From NCBI GenBank assembly GCA_002368685.1, contig DFEN01000079.1, positions 1 to 24,749 of the forward strand: 24,749 nucleotides of DNA, given 5' to 3'. Made by a program: the position numbers and the translations under genes. Below are positions 13,250 to 22,858 of this stretch, in pieces; the first letter of the stretch is position 1; every line of letters begins with the position of its first letter. This DNA is from Lachnospiraceae bacterium UBA3801. Lineage in GTDB: Bacteria; Bacillota; Clostridia; Lachnospirales; Lachnospiraceae. The notes below the pieces were generated by a model. The model saw nothing but the letters and a program-made list of their open reading frames with translations, was not told where the DNA came from and made no database searches.

Positions 13250-15169
13250 TTAATCCACTATTCTTTTAAACATTTTATCGACATCTTCTTTACTAAACTT
13301 AACCAGAGTTGGTCTGCCATGAGGGCAGGTATAAGGATCATTTAGTTTCATTAGCTTATCTATTAGATCTACTACTTCGGACTCGGTAATTCTCTGCTTT
13401 CCTTTTATTGCAGCCTTGCAACCCATTGTGGCAAGCTTACGTACAAATATGTCTTCAGTAACCTCTGTTATATGGTCATTTAGATATGACACCAGTTCGC
13501 TAAAGACCTCTCTTCCATCAAGTCCTATAAGATTTGCAGGCATAGCGGTGATTCTTACTTCGTTTGAACCAAAATCCTCTACTTCGAAACCATATCTGGA
13601 TAGATATTCAGCATTTTCAAGAACTGATTGTTTTTCTGTGTTGGATAGACTTACAAGCTCAGGTGGAAATAGAGTCTGAGAATGGATAGTTCTTTCCTTG
13701 AATTCCTTTAGAAATCTCTCATAATTAACCTTTTCATGAGCGGCATGTTGATCCATAAGATACATTACCCCATCATATTCTGTTATCCAGTATGTATCGA
13801 AAACCTGACCGATTATCTTATGATGTCCCTTTGCTTCTTCGGATAAATATCTGGTTTCAGACATCTCTTCTTGAGCGAAGTCTTTCTTATCAAGAGGCTT
13901 ACTGAAAGTATTTTCAATAGTTATATCAATCGACCTACTGAATGTGTTATCCTTGGATTTACTAAGGGATTCCTCTTCTGTTTTTTCTTGTGTTTCATTA
14001 CCAGACTTCGAAAGTTTTTCAACATATTCTTTCGGGAGCAAGCTTTCTAGTATAGAAAAACTGGAGCTGTTTCCTGATGGCTTATCATTTACAATATTTG
14101 TTTCAGCAGGAGCTATATCAGTGCTTCTGTCATAGATTATATTCTCTGGCGTATTTGAATAATTGGCGGTGGCATCAGGAATCATTTCCTTATCTGTAAG
14201 CGCGTCTTTAACGGCATGGAAAACAGCATGAAACAGCCCCTGTTCGTTATCGAAACGGAATTCTCTCTTAGCGGGATGAACATTTACATCCACCATATAA
14301 GGTGGAACTTCAATAAATAATGCTGTATAAGGGAACTTATGCTGCATTATATGTGTTTTGTAGGCTTCCTCAATAGCTCTATTAACTATAGGACTTTTTA
14401 TATATCTCTTATTTACAAAATAGTTTTCGAAGCTTCTGTTACCTTTTGAAAGAAATGGTTTACCTACGAATCCAGTGAGTTTTATATCGCCTTCTTCATA
14501 GTTTACATCAAGAAGTCCGCGGGTAATGTCCTTACCATATAAGCTGTATATAGTTTCTTTTAGCCTTCCGTCTCCCTGAGTATCAATTATAACCTTGTTA
14601 TTTGAGATTAGCTGTATAGCCACATCAGGATTAGCAAGAGCTATATGTGTCATAAGGTCACTTATATATGAACCTTCTGTCATATTTGATTTGAGGAATT
14701 TGAGTCTGGCAGGTGTATTGTAGAATATATTTCTGGAAATAATTGTTGTTCCGTCAGGAGCTCCTACTTCTTTAAAATCTATTTCTTTACCGCCATGTAT
14801 CTCGTATTTTATTCCAGAAAGTGCATCATGTGTCTTGGTGATCATTTCAACCTTAGATACTGCTGCTATAGTAGAAAGAGCTTCGCCTCTAAAGCCTAGA
14901 GATATTATATTCATCAGGTCATCTACGTTATCCAGCTTACTGGTTGCATGGCTAAGATAAGCCTTTCTGACATCATCAGCATCTATACCGGAACCGTTAT
15001 CTGTTACACGGATCATAGAGGTTCCGCCATCAGTTATTTCAACAGTTATTCTGGTTGCACCAGCATCAATTGAATTTTCTACCAGCTCTTTAACAACTGA
15101 AGCAGGTCTCTCTATAACCTCTCCGGCAGCTATTTTATCTATTGTATGTTGATCTAATACTTTTATCAT
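13250..15169 (-). CDS. mutL: DNA mismatch repair protein MutL (endonuclease type)
   Basis: MutL couples mismatch recognition by MutS to strand incision. It has 639 residues. The N-terminal GHKL ATPase has ELVENSIDAGA (28-38), VTDNGSGI (55-62) and LGFRGEALSTIAAVS (91-105). A low-complexity Ser/Glu/Lys linker (about 335-440) joins the C-terminal dimerisation domain. That domain carries the nicking motif DQHAAHEKVNYE (473-484, the DQHAx2Ex4E pattern), the CKAAIKG segment and CPHGRP (615-620), so this is the endonuclease form found in bacteria without MutH. The linker holds a small duplicated unit, NTFSRSID then NTFSKPLD (408-427). The start overlaps the mutS stop by four bases, with AAGGA inside mutS. 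Confidence 0.97.
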   Translation of the reverse strand: MIKVLDQHTIDKIAAGEVIERPASVVKELVENSIDAGATRITVEITDGGTSMIRVTDNGSGIDADDVRKAYLSHATSKLDNVDDLMNIISLGFRGEALSTIAAVSKVEMITKTHDALSGIKYEIHGGKEIDFKEVGAPDGTTIISRNIFYNTPARLKFLKSNMTEGSYISDLMTHIALANPDVAIQLISNNKVIIDTQGDGRLKETIYSLYGKDITRGLLDVNYEEGDIKLTGFVGKPFLSKGNRSFENYFVNKRYIKSPIVNRAIEEAYKTHIMQHKFPYTALFIEVPPYMVDVNVHPAKREFRFDNEQGLFHAVFHAVKDALTDKEMIPDATANYSNTPENIIYDRSTDIAPAETNIVNDKPSGNSSSFSILESLLPKEYVEKLSKSGNETQEKTEEESLSKSKDNTFSRSIDITIENTFSKPLDKKDFAQEEMSETRYLSEEAKGHHKIIGQVFDTYWITEYDGVMYLMDQHAAHEKVNYERFLKEFKERTIHSQTLFPPELVSLSNTEKQSVLENAEYLSRYGFEVEDFGSNEVRITAMPANLIGLDGREVFSELVSYLNDHITEVTEDIFVRKLATMGCKAAIKGKQRITESEVVDLIDKLMKLNDPYTCPHGRPTLVKFSKEDVDKMFKRIVD

Positions 15170-17853
15170 TTGAGTCTTTCCTTAAGTTCTTGTAAGTATA
15201 GTAACGCTTTTACAGGAGTCATATTATCAAGATCCATAGCTTTAAGTTCAGAAGTTATATTCATTTCTTCCTTTGTAGCAAAGAGACTTAGCTGACCAGG
15301 AGCCTCCTTCCTGGATTTAGCTGAATTCTTATGGCTTGTGACTACCTTTATATCCTTTATTTTTCCTGTTACATCTTCATCAGATAGATGAGCAGCTATT
15401 TCTTTAGCTCGTCTAGTAACATCTTCTGGAACTCCAGCAAGTTCTGCAACCTCTATACCATATGATCTGTCTGCCCCGCCACGTATAATCTTTCTGAGGA
15501 ATACAAGTGAATTACCGTCATGCTTAATAGCAATAGAGTAATTATTTACAGAGGATAGCTTATCCTCTAAATCCGTGAGTTCGTGGTAATGTGTTGCAAA
15601 GAGTGTTTTGGCGCCAATAGTTTCTTTATCGGCTATATATTCAACAACCGCCCATGCGATTGAAAGACCATCAAAGGTGGATGTTCCTCTACCAATTTCA
15701 TCCATAATGATCAGAGAATCCTTTGTGGCATTTCTTAGAATATTTGCCACTTCACTCATTTCCACCATAAAGGTTGACTGTCCTTTGGATAGATCGTCGC
15801 TTGCACCTACTCTAGTAAATATTCGGTCGGACATAGATATACTAGCCTTATCCGCAGGAACAAAGGAACCTATCTGGGCCATCAGACAAATAAGCGCTGA
15901 TTGTCTCATATAAGTAGATTTACCCGCCATATTAGGACCGGTAATTATCATTATACGGTTACCTTGATTATCAAGAAATGTGTCATTTGGTATGAATTCC
16001 CCTTGACCTATCATTCTTTCGATTACAGGGTGTCTTCCGTTTTCTATCTCAATTACGCCGTCATTATTAATCGCAGGTCTAACGTAATTATTATGCATAG
16101 CCACATAGGAAAGAGATGCTAGAACATCAATTGTAGCTATATATTCTGCTGTTTTCTGAACTCTGGCGGTCTCATTTGCAAGTACATCTCTTAGTTTAAC
16201 GAATTCATCATATTCAAGTCCGTATAAGTTCTCTTCTGCGCTTAGAATCTCACTAGATAGATTAGATAACTCATCTGTAGTGAATCTTTCGGCATTTGTA
16301 AGAGTTTGTTTTCTGATGAAATAATCAGGAACTAAAGACTTATAAGAATTAGTCACTTCTAGGAAGTAACCAAATACTCTATTAAACTTAATTCGAAGAT
16401 TCTTGATTCCTGTCTTATCCCTCTCTCTTGCTTCAAGTTCGGCTAGGATGGACTTAGAATTAAGCTTCTTATCTCTATAGTTATCTATATGCTCGTTATA
16501 GCCGGTTTTAAAGATTCCGCCTTCTCTTATAGTTATAGGCGCATCCTCATCTATAGAAGCATCTAATAAATGGTAAATATCCTGAAGTGTATCAAAATCC
16601 TGATACATAGATTTGAAGATTTTTCCATTAAATTCATTAATGATATTTTTGATATAAGGTAAATATGCAAGAGAAGACTTGAAGCTCAGTAAATCCCGAG
16701 GATTTGCTGTCTTCATAGAAATCCTTGTCATAAGTCTCTCCATATCATAGATAGAACTAAGATATTCTCTAAGCTCATCCCTAGATATAACATTTACATT
16801 CATACTATCGATACTATCTAGACGGTCCTCTATTCTAGTTTTATCCATAAGTGGAGTTTCTATATAGCTTCTAAGCATACGTCCGCCCATGGCTGTCTTG
16901 GTTTTATCAAGAACCCAAAGAAGGGAGCCACGTTTAGCTTTATCTCTCATAGTTTCAGTAAGTTCAAGATTTCTCTTTGTAGAGGAGTCGATTATCATAT
17001 AATCCTTAGCATAGTAAAGCTTTAGGTTATTAATTTGTCCCATACTGCTCATCTGAGTATCATAAAGATATTCCAGAAGTGCTCCTATACTGGATACAGT
17101 TTCTGGTATATCTTTTAGACCAAGACCTTCAACACCAGATACTGAAAACTGTCTTTCGATAGAGGAAATAGATGTTTCTAAATTATAATAAGATTCAGGA
17201 ATTATGCTTCGAGTGATGGAAAGATTTGTAATAATCTCATCAATAGTTGACATAATTTCATTATTGTTAACTAAATCAAATTTATCATTAAATAATATTT
17301 CTTTTGGCTGATATTTTGTTATCTCATCTATTACATCACTTATGCTATCAACGCTTGTACATAGGAATTCTCCGGTTGATATATCCGACACAGCTATACC
17401 ATAAGAATAGTCTGAGGTTTTATCATATTTTCGTACCTCAGAGAAGCAAAGAATATAATTATGCTTATCTTCTACTAACGTATTATCTCCCATACTAGTT
17501 CCGGGAGTTACTATTCTTATAACCTTTCTCTCTACTAGTCCTTTGGCGAGCTTAGGATCCTGAACCTGTTCACATATAGCAACCTTATGTCCATTCTCTA
17601 TAAGTTTACTTATATATAGCTCTGCAGCATGATAAGGTATTCCACACATTGGAGCCCTCTCTTCAAGACCGCAGTCTTTACCTGTTAATGTAAGCTCCAG
17701 CTCTTTAGATACATTTATAGCGTCCTCGAAGAACATTTCATAGAAATCACCCAGTCTGTAAAAAAGTATAGAGTCTGGGTGTTCATCCTTCGTATTAAGA
17801 TAATGCTGCATCATTGGCGATAATTTAGTTCTGTCTATATCGCTTGAGTTCAT
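15166..17853 (-). CDS. mutS: DNA mismatch repair protein MutS
   Basis: MutS recognises mispaired and looped bases. The 895-residue protein has the mismatch-reading GDFYEMF motif (Phe37, Glu39), the lever and clamp region in the middle, and a C-terminal ABC-type ATPase with Walker A GPNMAGKS (639-646), DLSKGQSTFMVEM, Walker B with signature DEIGRGTSTFDG (718-729), and the ATHYHEL histidine loop. Near the C terminus QLSLF (854-858) matches the sliding-clamp binding consensus and lies in a flexible segment, so recruitment by DnaN is likely. A final helical tail follows (TPVKALLYLQELKERL). AGGAG lies 8 bases before the ATG. It is translationally linked to mutL. Confidence 0.98.
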   Translation of the reverse strand: MNSSDIDRTKLSPMMQHYLNTKDEHPDSILFYRLGDFYEMFFEDAINVSKELELTLTGKDCGLEERAPMCGIPYHAAELYISKLIENGHKVAICEQVQDPKLAKGLVERKVIRIVTPGTSMGDNTLVEDKHNYILCFSEVRKYDKTSDYSYGIAVSDISTGEFLCTSVDSISDVIDEITKYQPKEILFNDKFDLVNNNEIMSTIDEIITNLSITRSIIPESYYNLETSISSIERQFSVSGVEGLGLKDIPETVSSIGALLEYLYDTQMSSMGQINNLKLYYAKDYMIIDSSTKRNLELTETMRDKAKRGSLLWVLDKTKTAMGGRMLRSYIETPLMDKTRIEDRLDSIDSMNVNVISRDELREYLSSIYDMERLMTRISMKTANPRDLLSFKSSLAYLPYIKNIINEFNGKIFKSMYQDFDTLQDIYHLLDASIDEDAPITIREGGIFKTGYNEHIDNYRDKKLNSKSILAELEARERDKTGIKNLRIKFNRVFGYFLEVTNSYKSLVPDYFIRKQTLTNAERFTTDELSNLSSEILSAEENLYGLEYDEFVKLRDVLANETARVQKTAEYIATIDVLASLSYVAMHNNYVRPAINNDGVIEIENGRHPVIERMIGQGEFIPNDTFLDNQGNRIMIITGPNMAGKSTYMRQSALICLMAQIGSFVPADKASISMSDRIFTRVGASDDLSKGQSTFMVEMSEVANILRNATKDSLIIMDEIGRGTSTFDGLSIAWAVVEYIADKETIGAKTLFATHYHELTDLEDKLSSVNNYSIAIKHDGNSLVFLRKIIRGGADRSYGIEVAELAGVPEDVTRRAKEIAAHLSDEDVTGKIKDIKVVTSHKNSAKSRKEAPGQLSLFATKEEMNITSELKAMDLDNMTPVKALLYLQELKERLK

Positions 17854-17867
17854 TTTAGTCTCTCCTA

Positions 17868-19337
17868 CTAATCAACTTGATGTCCTATGTAATAAAAGCC
17901 TTTGGCACTGTCTAGCTTAACAGTTACAAAGCTACCAATTAAATCCTTATTTCCAGGGAAATGTACAAGAATATTATTATCCATTCGACCTGTTACGTAT
18001 CCATCCATATGGTCATTTTCACATTCGACAAGAACTTCCTTGGTCTCTCCTTCAAATCTAGCAGAAACTGTTGCACAGGTTTCTCGAACAACCTCTAGAA
18101 CCTTGTTGAAGTTATCATTTACGAAATCAGGAGATAACTGTTCCATTTTAGCCGCAGGTGTACCAGTTCTTATGGAATAAATAAATGTAAATGCTTGGTC
18201 ATACTTAGCGTATTTTACAACATCTATTGTATCCTCTATATCTTCAACTGTTTCACCTGGAAATCCGACCATGATGTCAGTTGTTAGAGATACATCAGGA
18301 AGCTTAGCTCTTATCTTATCTACAAGGGCTAGATAATCTTCCTTTGTATATCTTCTATTCATCGCCTTTAATATCTTAGAGGAACCAGATTGTACTGGTA
18401 AATGTATATGACGAGCAATCTTAGGATTACGCGCGATTACATCTATTAGCTTATCGGATAGATCCTTTGGATGACTTGTCATAAATCTAATTCTTTTGAT
18501 TTTATCTATCTTACATACATCCTCTAAAAGATCTGGGAAATCATAATCCGGATTATTATTTATAATCTCACTCTCCTGCAGGAAATTAACACCATAAGAA
18601 TTAACATTCTGGCCTAAAAGCATTATTTCTACGCAACCTTCATCGGCCAGTTGATTTACTTCGTTTAATATGTCCTCAGGGGTACGGCTTCTTTCCCTTC
18701 CTCTAACATATGGAACTATGCAATAGGTACAGAAATTATTACATCCATACATGATATTTACGCCGGATTTAAAGGCATATTTTCTCTTCTCTGGTAATCT
18801 TTCTACGTTCTTTTCTGGGGCAGCTAAGACTTCAATTATTTGTCCTTTCTCCTCAGAAAGTCTTGTATATAGAAGCTCTGCCATCTTATAGAAATTAAAT
18901 GTACCAAACACAAGATCCACAAATTTATATTTGTCACGTATATAATCAACTATCTCTGGCTGTTGCATCATACAACCACAGATACCAATCAGCATATCAG
19001 GGTTTGTTTCCTTACGCTTCTTAAGAGCTCCAAGATGCCCATAAAGCTTCTGATTAGCATTTTCTCTAACAGTACAAGTGTTAAAAATTACAAAATCTGC
19101 CTTTGCCTCGTCATCAGTTTCTTTGAAACCAATCTTTTCAAGGATTCCTATCAGCTTCTCTGAATCATGAGCATTCATCTGACATCCAAAGGTTGCTACA
19201 TGAAAGCTAGGGGATTTTCCCTTTCTGGCTATATAGTCCTCAATTATTTCATGACATTTATCCATGAAATATAGCTGTCTAGCAGGTTCTTCTGTAGGTA
19301 TATGATCATTTATATTAGTATTTAAAATATTATCCAT
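17868..19337 (-). CDS. miaB: tRNA-2-methylthio-N6-dimethylallyladenosine synthase MiaB
   Basis: MiaB is a radical-SAM methylthiotransferase that adds a methylthio group at C2 of i6A37 in tRNA, using the product of MiaA. It has 489 residues. The N-terminal UPF0004 domain binds an auxiliary iron-sulfur cluster through C52, C88 and C122 (FGCQMNAHDSE, FNTCTVRENA, CGCMMQQ). The radical-SAM CxxxCxxC is C199, C203 and C206 (YGCNNFCTYCIVPYVRGRERSR). A C-terminal TRAM domain (about 423-487) is present. Its N-terminal extension of about 45 residues before the cluster domain is common in Clostridia. The ATG shares one base with the nadE stop. The miaB-mutS-mutL-miaA order is conserved in the class. Confidence 0.97.
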   Translation of the reverse strand: MDNILNTNINDHIPTEEPARQLYFMDKCHEIIEDYIARKGKSPSFHVATFGCQMNAHDSEKLIGILEKIGFKETDDEAKADFVIFNTCTVRENANQKLYGHLGALKKRKETNPDMLIGICGCMMQQPEIVDYIRDKYKFVDLVFGTFNFYKMAELLYTRLSEEKGQIIEVLAAPEKNVERLPEKRKYAFKSGVNIMYGCNNFCTYCIVPYVRGRERSRTPEDILNEVNQLADEGCVEIMLLGQNVNSYGVNFLQESEIINNNPDYDFPDLLEDVCKIDKIKRIRFMTSHPKDLSDKLIDVIARNPKIARHIHLPVQSGSSKILKAMNRRYTKEDYLALVDKIRAKLPDVSLTTDIMVGFPGETVEDIEDTIDVVKYAKYDQAFTFIYSIRTGTPAAKMEQLSPDFVNDNFNKVLEVVRETCATVSARFEGETKEVLVECENDHMDGYVTGRMDNNILVHFPGNKDLIGSFVTVKLDSAKGFYYIGHQVD

Positions 19338-21304
19338 TATAGATTCTCAATCTCTCTCATCCATATATTTACTGCTGCATCACTTGGCATTCTTAGGTCG
19401 CCTCTTGGAGACATAGATATACTACCTACCTTTACTCCATCTGGCATACAGCTTCTCTTAAACTGCTGACTAAAGAGACGCTTGTAATACATTGTAAACC
19501 AACGCTTTAAGTCTTCCTCTGTATAGCTGTCCTTAAATGCTTTTTTAGCTAGGTGATATATCTTCTTTGGACCAAAACCATATCTCATGCTATAGAATAT
19601 AAAGAAGTCATGAAGCTCGTAAGGTCCAACATTATCTTCTGTTTTCTGAGATATATTTCCATTTTCATCAGGTGGAAGAAGCTCAGGGCTGATAGGTGTA
19701 TCAAGTATATCTCTAAGTACATCCTCTGCCTCTGGAAATATATCATTTTCAACAACGGAGTCTATCATCCATTTAACAAGAGTCTTTGGAATACTTCCAT
19801 TTACTCCATACATACTCATTTGATCACCATTATATGTGCACCAACCGAGGGCAAGCTCTGACAGATCTCCAGTGCCGACAACAAGTCCATTGCACTTATT
19901 TGCGTAGTCCATAAGGACCTGAGTACGTTCACGAGCTTGAGTATTTTCATAGGTGACATCTTTGATTTCGATATCATGACCAATATCCTTAAGATGCTGG
20001 ATACAAGAATCCTTTATATCGATTATAAGCGGCTCTGTTCCAAGAGCCTTGATAAGCTCAAGGGAGTTATTAAAGGTTCTATCAGATGTACCAAAGGCTG
20101 GCATAGTAATGGCGATAAGGTCGGATGGATTTCTACCCATCTTCTCTATAGCTCTAGCACATACTAGTAGTGCAAGGGTTGAGTCCATACCACCGGATAC
20201 GCCTACTACTGGTTTAGAACCAGTTATCTCTAGTCTCTTTACAAGACCTCCCACCTGCATTTCAAATATCTCGTTACATCTACTAAGTCTCTTAGCCTTA
20301 GTTCCAGGGATAAATGGCTTCTTTGAAGCGATTACATATTCACCATCTGATTCTGGAAGCTTTGTATCGGATATCTTAAGTGTTATAAGTTCATTTATCT
20401 TATCTCTTGAAAATGAAACAGAGTCATTAAAGGTCGAAGATACAAGTCTATCATGTCTTATCTTGCCTAAATCCATATCTGCTATCATTATATAGTCATT
20501 TGCGATAAAGTCTCTATTCTCGTTTACTACAACACCATTTTCAGCCAGAATTGAATGACCAGAGAATATAAGATCCTGTGTAGATTCAGATGCTCCTGCC
20601 GAAACATATAAATAGTCACATATAAGGGATGCGGACTGTTGTTTAACTAGTGTTTTTCTATATTCTCTCTTTGCAACAGTTTCGTTGCTTGCAGAGATAT
20701 TTACTATAAGCTCTGCTCCGCCAAGGGCAAGTGTATTAGATGGAGATATAGGAGCCCATAGATCCTCGCATATTTCTACACCAAACTTAAGGCTTCCATT
20801 TATATCGTAGATTACTCCATTACCAACAGGTATTTCGTAGTCATCATCGTCATCAATTATATTTATTCCAAGCTCTTTAAAACTAATAGTCGAAATAGTA
20901 AGGTCATTTGCAGAGTTAAACCATCTCTTTTCATAGAATTCATGATGATTTGGAATAAAGGTTTTAACAGTTATACCCAGTATTCTAGAATTTAAGATGA
21001 CAAATGCTGTATTAAAGAGCTTACCCTCTAGCACGAAGGGGGCGCCAACAATTATTATCTCACTTCTATCTCTCGTACTCTTAATTATTCTACCTAGTGA
21101 TTTTTTAGTCTCTTCAAGAAGAGTTTTCTGGAAGAATAAATCCTGACAGCTATAACCAGTAATAGCAAGCTCAGGAACAGCTATTATAGCCGCATTATAT
21201 TCATAAGCCTCAGAAATTTTCTCGAGTATTCTATCAGTATTATAATCTGTGTTTCCAACACTTACTTGAGGTACACATGCTGCAACTCTATAAAAATCAA
21301 ACAT
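19337..21304 (-). CDS. nadE: Glutamine-dependent NAD+ synthetase
   Basis: This enzyme makes NAD+ from deamido-NAD+, ATP and glutamine-derived ammonia, the last step of NAD biosynthesis. With the chosen start it has 655 residues and two domains. The first is an N-terminal nitrilase-type glutaminase with catalytic triad E45 (VPELAITGYS), K114 (TVKTFIPN) and C179 (FGVEICEDLWAP). The second is a C-terminal synthetase with the ATP pyrophosphatase loop SGGMDS (370-375), TRAFGTSDRT-like MPAFGTSDRT, and GTGDLSELALGWCTYNGD. An in-frame start at 21355 exists but would overlap recU by 50 bases; the ATG at 21304 has AAGGAGG at 9 bases and begins with the expected VAACVPQVSVG strand. Its position between recU and miaB implies co-transcription, not a shared pathway. 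Confidence 0.96.
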   Translation of the reverse strand: MFDFYRVAACVPQVSVGNTDYNTDRILEKISEAYEYNAAIIAVPELAITGYSCQDLFFQKTLLEETKKSLGRIIKSTRDRSEIIIVGAPFVLEGKLFNTAFVILNSRILGITVKTFIPNHHEFYEKRWFNSANDLTISTISFKELGINIIDDDDDYEIPVGNGVIYDINGSLKFGVEICEDLWAPISPSNTLALGGAELIVNISASNETVAKREYRKTLVKQQSASLICDYLYVSAGASESTQDLIFSGHSILAENGVVVNENRDFIANDYIMIADMDLGKIRHDRLVSSTFNDSVSFSRDKINELITLKISDTKLPESDGEYVIASKKPFIPGTKAKRLSRCNEIFEMQVGGLVKRLEITGSKPVVGVSGGMDSTLALLVCARAIEKMGRNPSDLIAITMPAFGTSDRTFNNSLELIKALGTEPLIIDIKDSCIQHLKDIGHDIEIKDVTYENTQARERTQVLMDYANKCNGLVVGTGDLSELALGWCTYNGDQMSMYGVNGSIPKTLVKWMIDSVVENDIFPEAEDVLRDILDTPISPELLPPDENGNISQKTEDNVGPYELHDFFIFYSMRYGFGPKKIYHLAKKAFKDSYTEEDLKRWFTMYYKRLFSQQFKRSCMPDGVKVGSISMSPRGDLRMPSDAAVNIWMREIENL

Positions 21305-21305
21305 T

Positions 21306-21851
21306 TCAGCCTTCCTCCTTCTTTCTATCAGATAAATCTGTATTAAGCCCTTCAAGGTAATTAACTATAGCAGGGCCATTTGGCTTTAGAAAATAATCAT
21401 CCTCTAGTTCTATATATTTGAAATTCTTAGGATGACCATCCTTTATTCTTTCGTAGTACTCTCTCAGTTCTCTAAATCTAAGATAATACATATCATTTCT
21501 TTCTGTGAAATGTACTAATACGAAAGCAATGCCACCTTGTTTTTCAAAATCCTCCATGAATCTATATTGATGTTCGTGAATATTTTGCATTGAAAAGGTA
21601 TCTGTTTTACATTCCTTTGCATCGAAGCAAACGGGTATTTCCTGCACAACACCTATATAGTCAACGGTTGAATCTTTCTCGAAATAAGCTTCTGTTATAA
21701 GCTTTTTCTCGCTATCAAACTTTAGCGGAGTTATAGGTGTAGGAATCTTCTGAACCAGAGCGAGTCCTGCTTTTCTATAATATTCATTTGTTGAATTAAT
21801 AAGGCTTTCAAAGGCAGAACCTCTGAGTCCTCTTGTCTTCCATGTAGCCAT
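21306..21851 (-). CDS. recU: Holliday junction resolvase RecU
   Basis: RecU cleaves four-way junctions in recombinational repair in Firmicutes. The 181-residue protein matches the family closely: RGSAFESLINSTNEYYRKAGLALVQKIPTP (10-39) with Glu15, a VDYIGV strand (Asp64), the nuclease-core FDAKE (76-80), FSMQNIHEHQYRFM (86-99) and a GGIAFVLVHF strand (106-115). Conserved acidic and lysine residues of the restriction-endonuclease-like fold are therefore present. It is slightly shorter than the 190-206 residues of Bacillus RecU. It ends one base before nadE starts and follows the pseudouridine synthase by 10 bases. In Bacillus it is paired with ponA, so the setting here is different. Confidence 0.92.
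   Translation of the reverse strand: MATWKTRGLRGSAFESLINSTNEYYRKAGLALVQKIPTPITPLKFDSEKKLITEAYFEKDSTVDYIGVVQEIPVCFDAKECKTDTFSMQNIHEHQYRFMEDFEKQGGIAFVLVHFTERNDMYYLRFRELREYYERIKDGHPKNFKYIELEDDYFLKPNGPAIVNYLEGLNTDLSDRKKEEG
21314..21320 (-). promoter_or_regulatory. Ribosome binding site deciding the nadE start
   Basis: AAGGAGG on the minus strand, inside the end of recU and 9 bases before the ATG at 21304, supports that start over the in-frame start at 21355. Confidence 0.65.
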
Positions 21852-21861
21852 TTAAACTCCA

Positions 21862-22857
21862 TTATAAATATGAATCTACATCAAACAGTTTATAGAATGC
21901 TTTAAGTGGTTTAGCACTAAAGCGTCTAGCAGATATAGTTTCAGTTCCCTCTGGGAAAACTACTAGAACTGAGCTAAGCATCTGTGATTTGATTCCATAT
22001 TTTCTATTAAAGATAGCATTTAAGGTTTTGCTACCATATTTTACATCTCCAACTATTGGATATCCTAGACTAGATAAATGTGCTCTTATCTGATGACTCT
22101 TTCCAGTTTTAAGTTCAATCATCAGAAGGGTTACATCTGCCTTGGGATTATAATCCAATATATTAATATTTGTTTCAATAGCTTTGGCATCATTCATTTT
22201 TACTTTGCTAATTGTAACCTTATTTGTTGCCTCATCCTTGAGAAGATAAGCTGTATAGTCTCCACCTAGATCTGCCTTCCCTGCAACAATAGCAAAATAA
22301 TACTTTTTAACGGTTCTATTCTTTAGAACATCTGACAGATAATGCGCTCCGTGAGGAGTTTTAGCCGCCATAATTATTCCGCTTGTATTTCTATCAAGCC
22401 GGTTGCATATAGAAGGGTGAAAGGTCTGAAGAGATTCCTCTGTTATATCCCCTTTATCCAGTAAATAATCAAGAATCATTTCATTTATTGAATAATCCTC
22501 AGGCTTTGCTTTCTGGGAAAGCACATTTACGCCTTTATTACAGAAGATATAATTATCATCTTCATAAATGATATCTAGCTCTCTTTTTGGCCTTTCCTTA
22601 GTAGGTGTATCTGAGGCTTTATTTCCGATGATACTACTCACTCTAAATTTCTCGATTGTATCATCGCTTAGATATAACTTAATAATATCACCAGCTAACA
22701 GTATTTCATTACCATCAGCCTTTTTATCATTTAGTACAATATTCTTTTTTCGTAGCATTTTATATATAAATGAAGAAGGCGCGAGGCTAAGATATGTCAT
22801 ACATACCTTCTTAAGCTTAAGGCCTGCTTCATTCTTTGTAACTTCAATTTCCTGCAT
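21862..22857 (-). CDS. RluA-family pseudouridine synthase
   Basis: The protein isomerises specific uridines to pseudouridine in structured RNA, probably rRNA. It has 331 residues. An N-terminal S4-like RNA-binding segment (about 12-65, with SSFIYKMLRKKNIVLNDKKA) is followed by the catalytic domain. The active-site block is NRLDRNTSGIIMAAK (152-166), with Asp155 the catalytic aspartate. LKTGKSHQIRAHLSSLGYPIVGDVKYG (about 251-277) is the other family signature. The family often reads HRLDR; Asn in place of His is frequent in Firmicute members. Specificity (RluC, RluD or other) cannot be read from sequence, so no symbol is given. It is two bases downstream of the membrane-protein gene. Confidence 0.93.
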   Translation of the reverse strand: MQEIEVTKNEAGLKLKKVCMTYLSLAPSSFIYKMLRKKNIVLNDKKADGNEILLAGDIIKLYLSDDTIEKFRVSSIIGNKASDTPTKERPKRELDIIYEDDNYIFCNKGVNVLSQKAKPEDYSINEMILDYLLDKGDITEESLQTFHPSICNRLDRNTSGIIMAAKTPHGAHYLSDVLKNRTVKKYYFAIVAGKADLGGDYTAYLLKDEATNKVTISKVKMNDAKAIETNINILDYNPKADVTLLMIELKTGKSHQIRAHLSSLGYPIVGDVKYGSKTLNAIFNRKYGIKSQMLSSVLVVFPEGTETISARRFSAKPLKAFYKLFDVDSYL

Positions 22858-22858
22858 A

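Noticed and set aside
21305..21355. N-terminal extension of NadE starting at 21355
   Set aside because: It would overlap recU by 50 bases and adds residues foreign to the family. The ATG at 21304 has a strong ribosome binding site.
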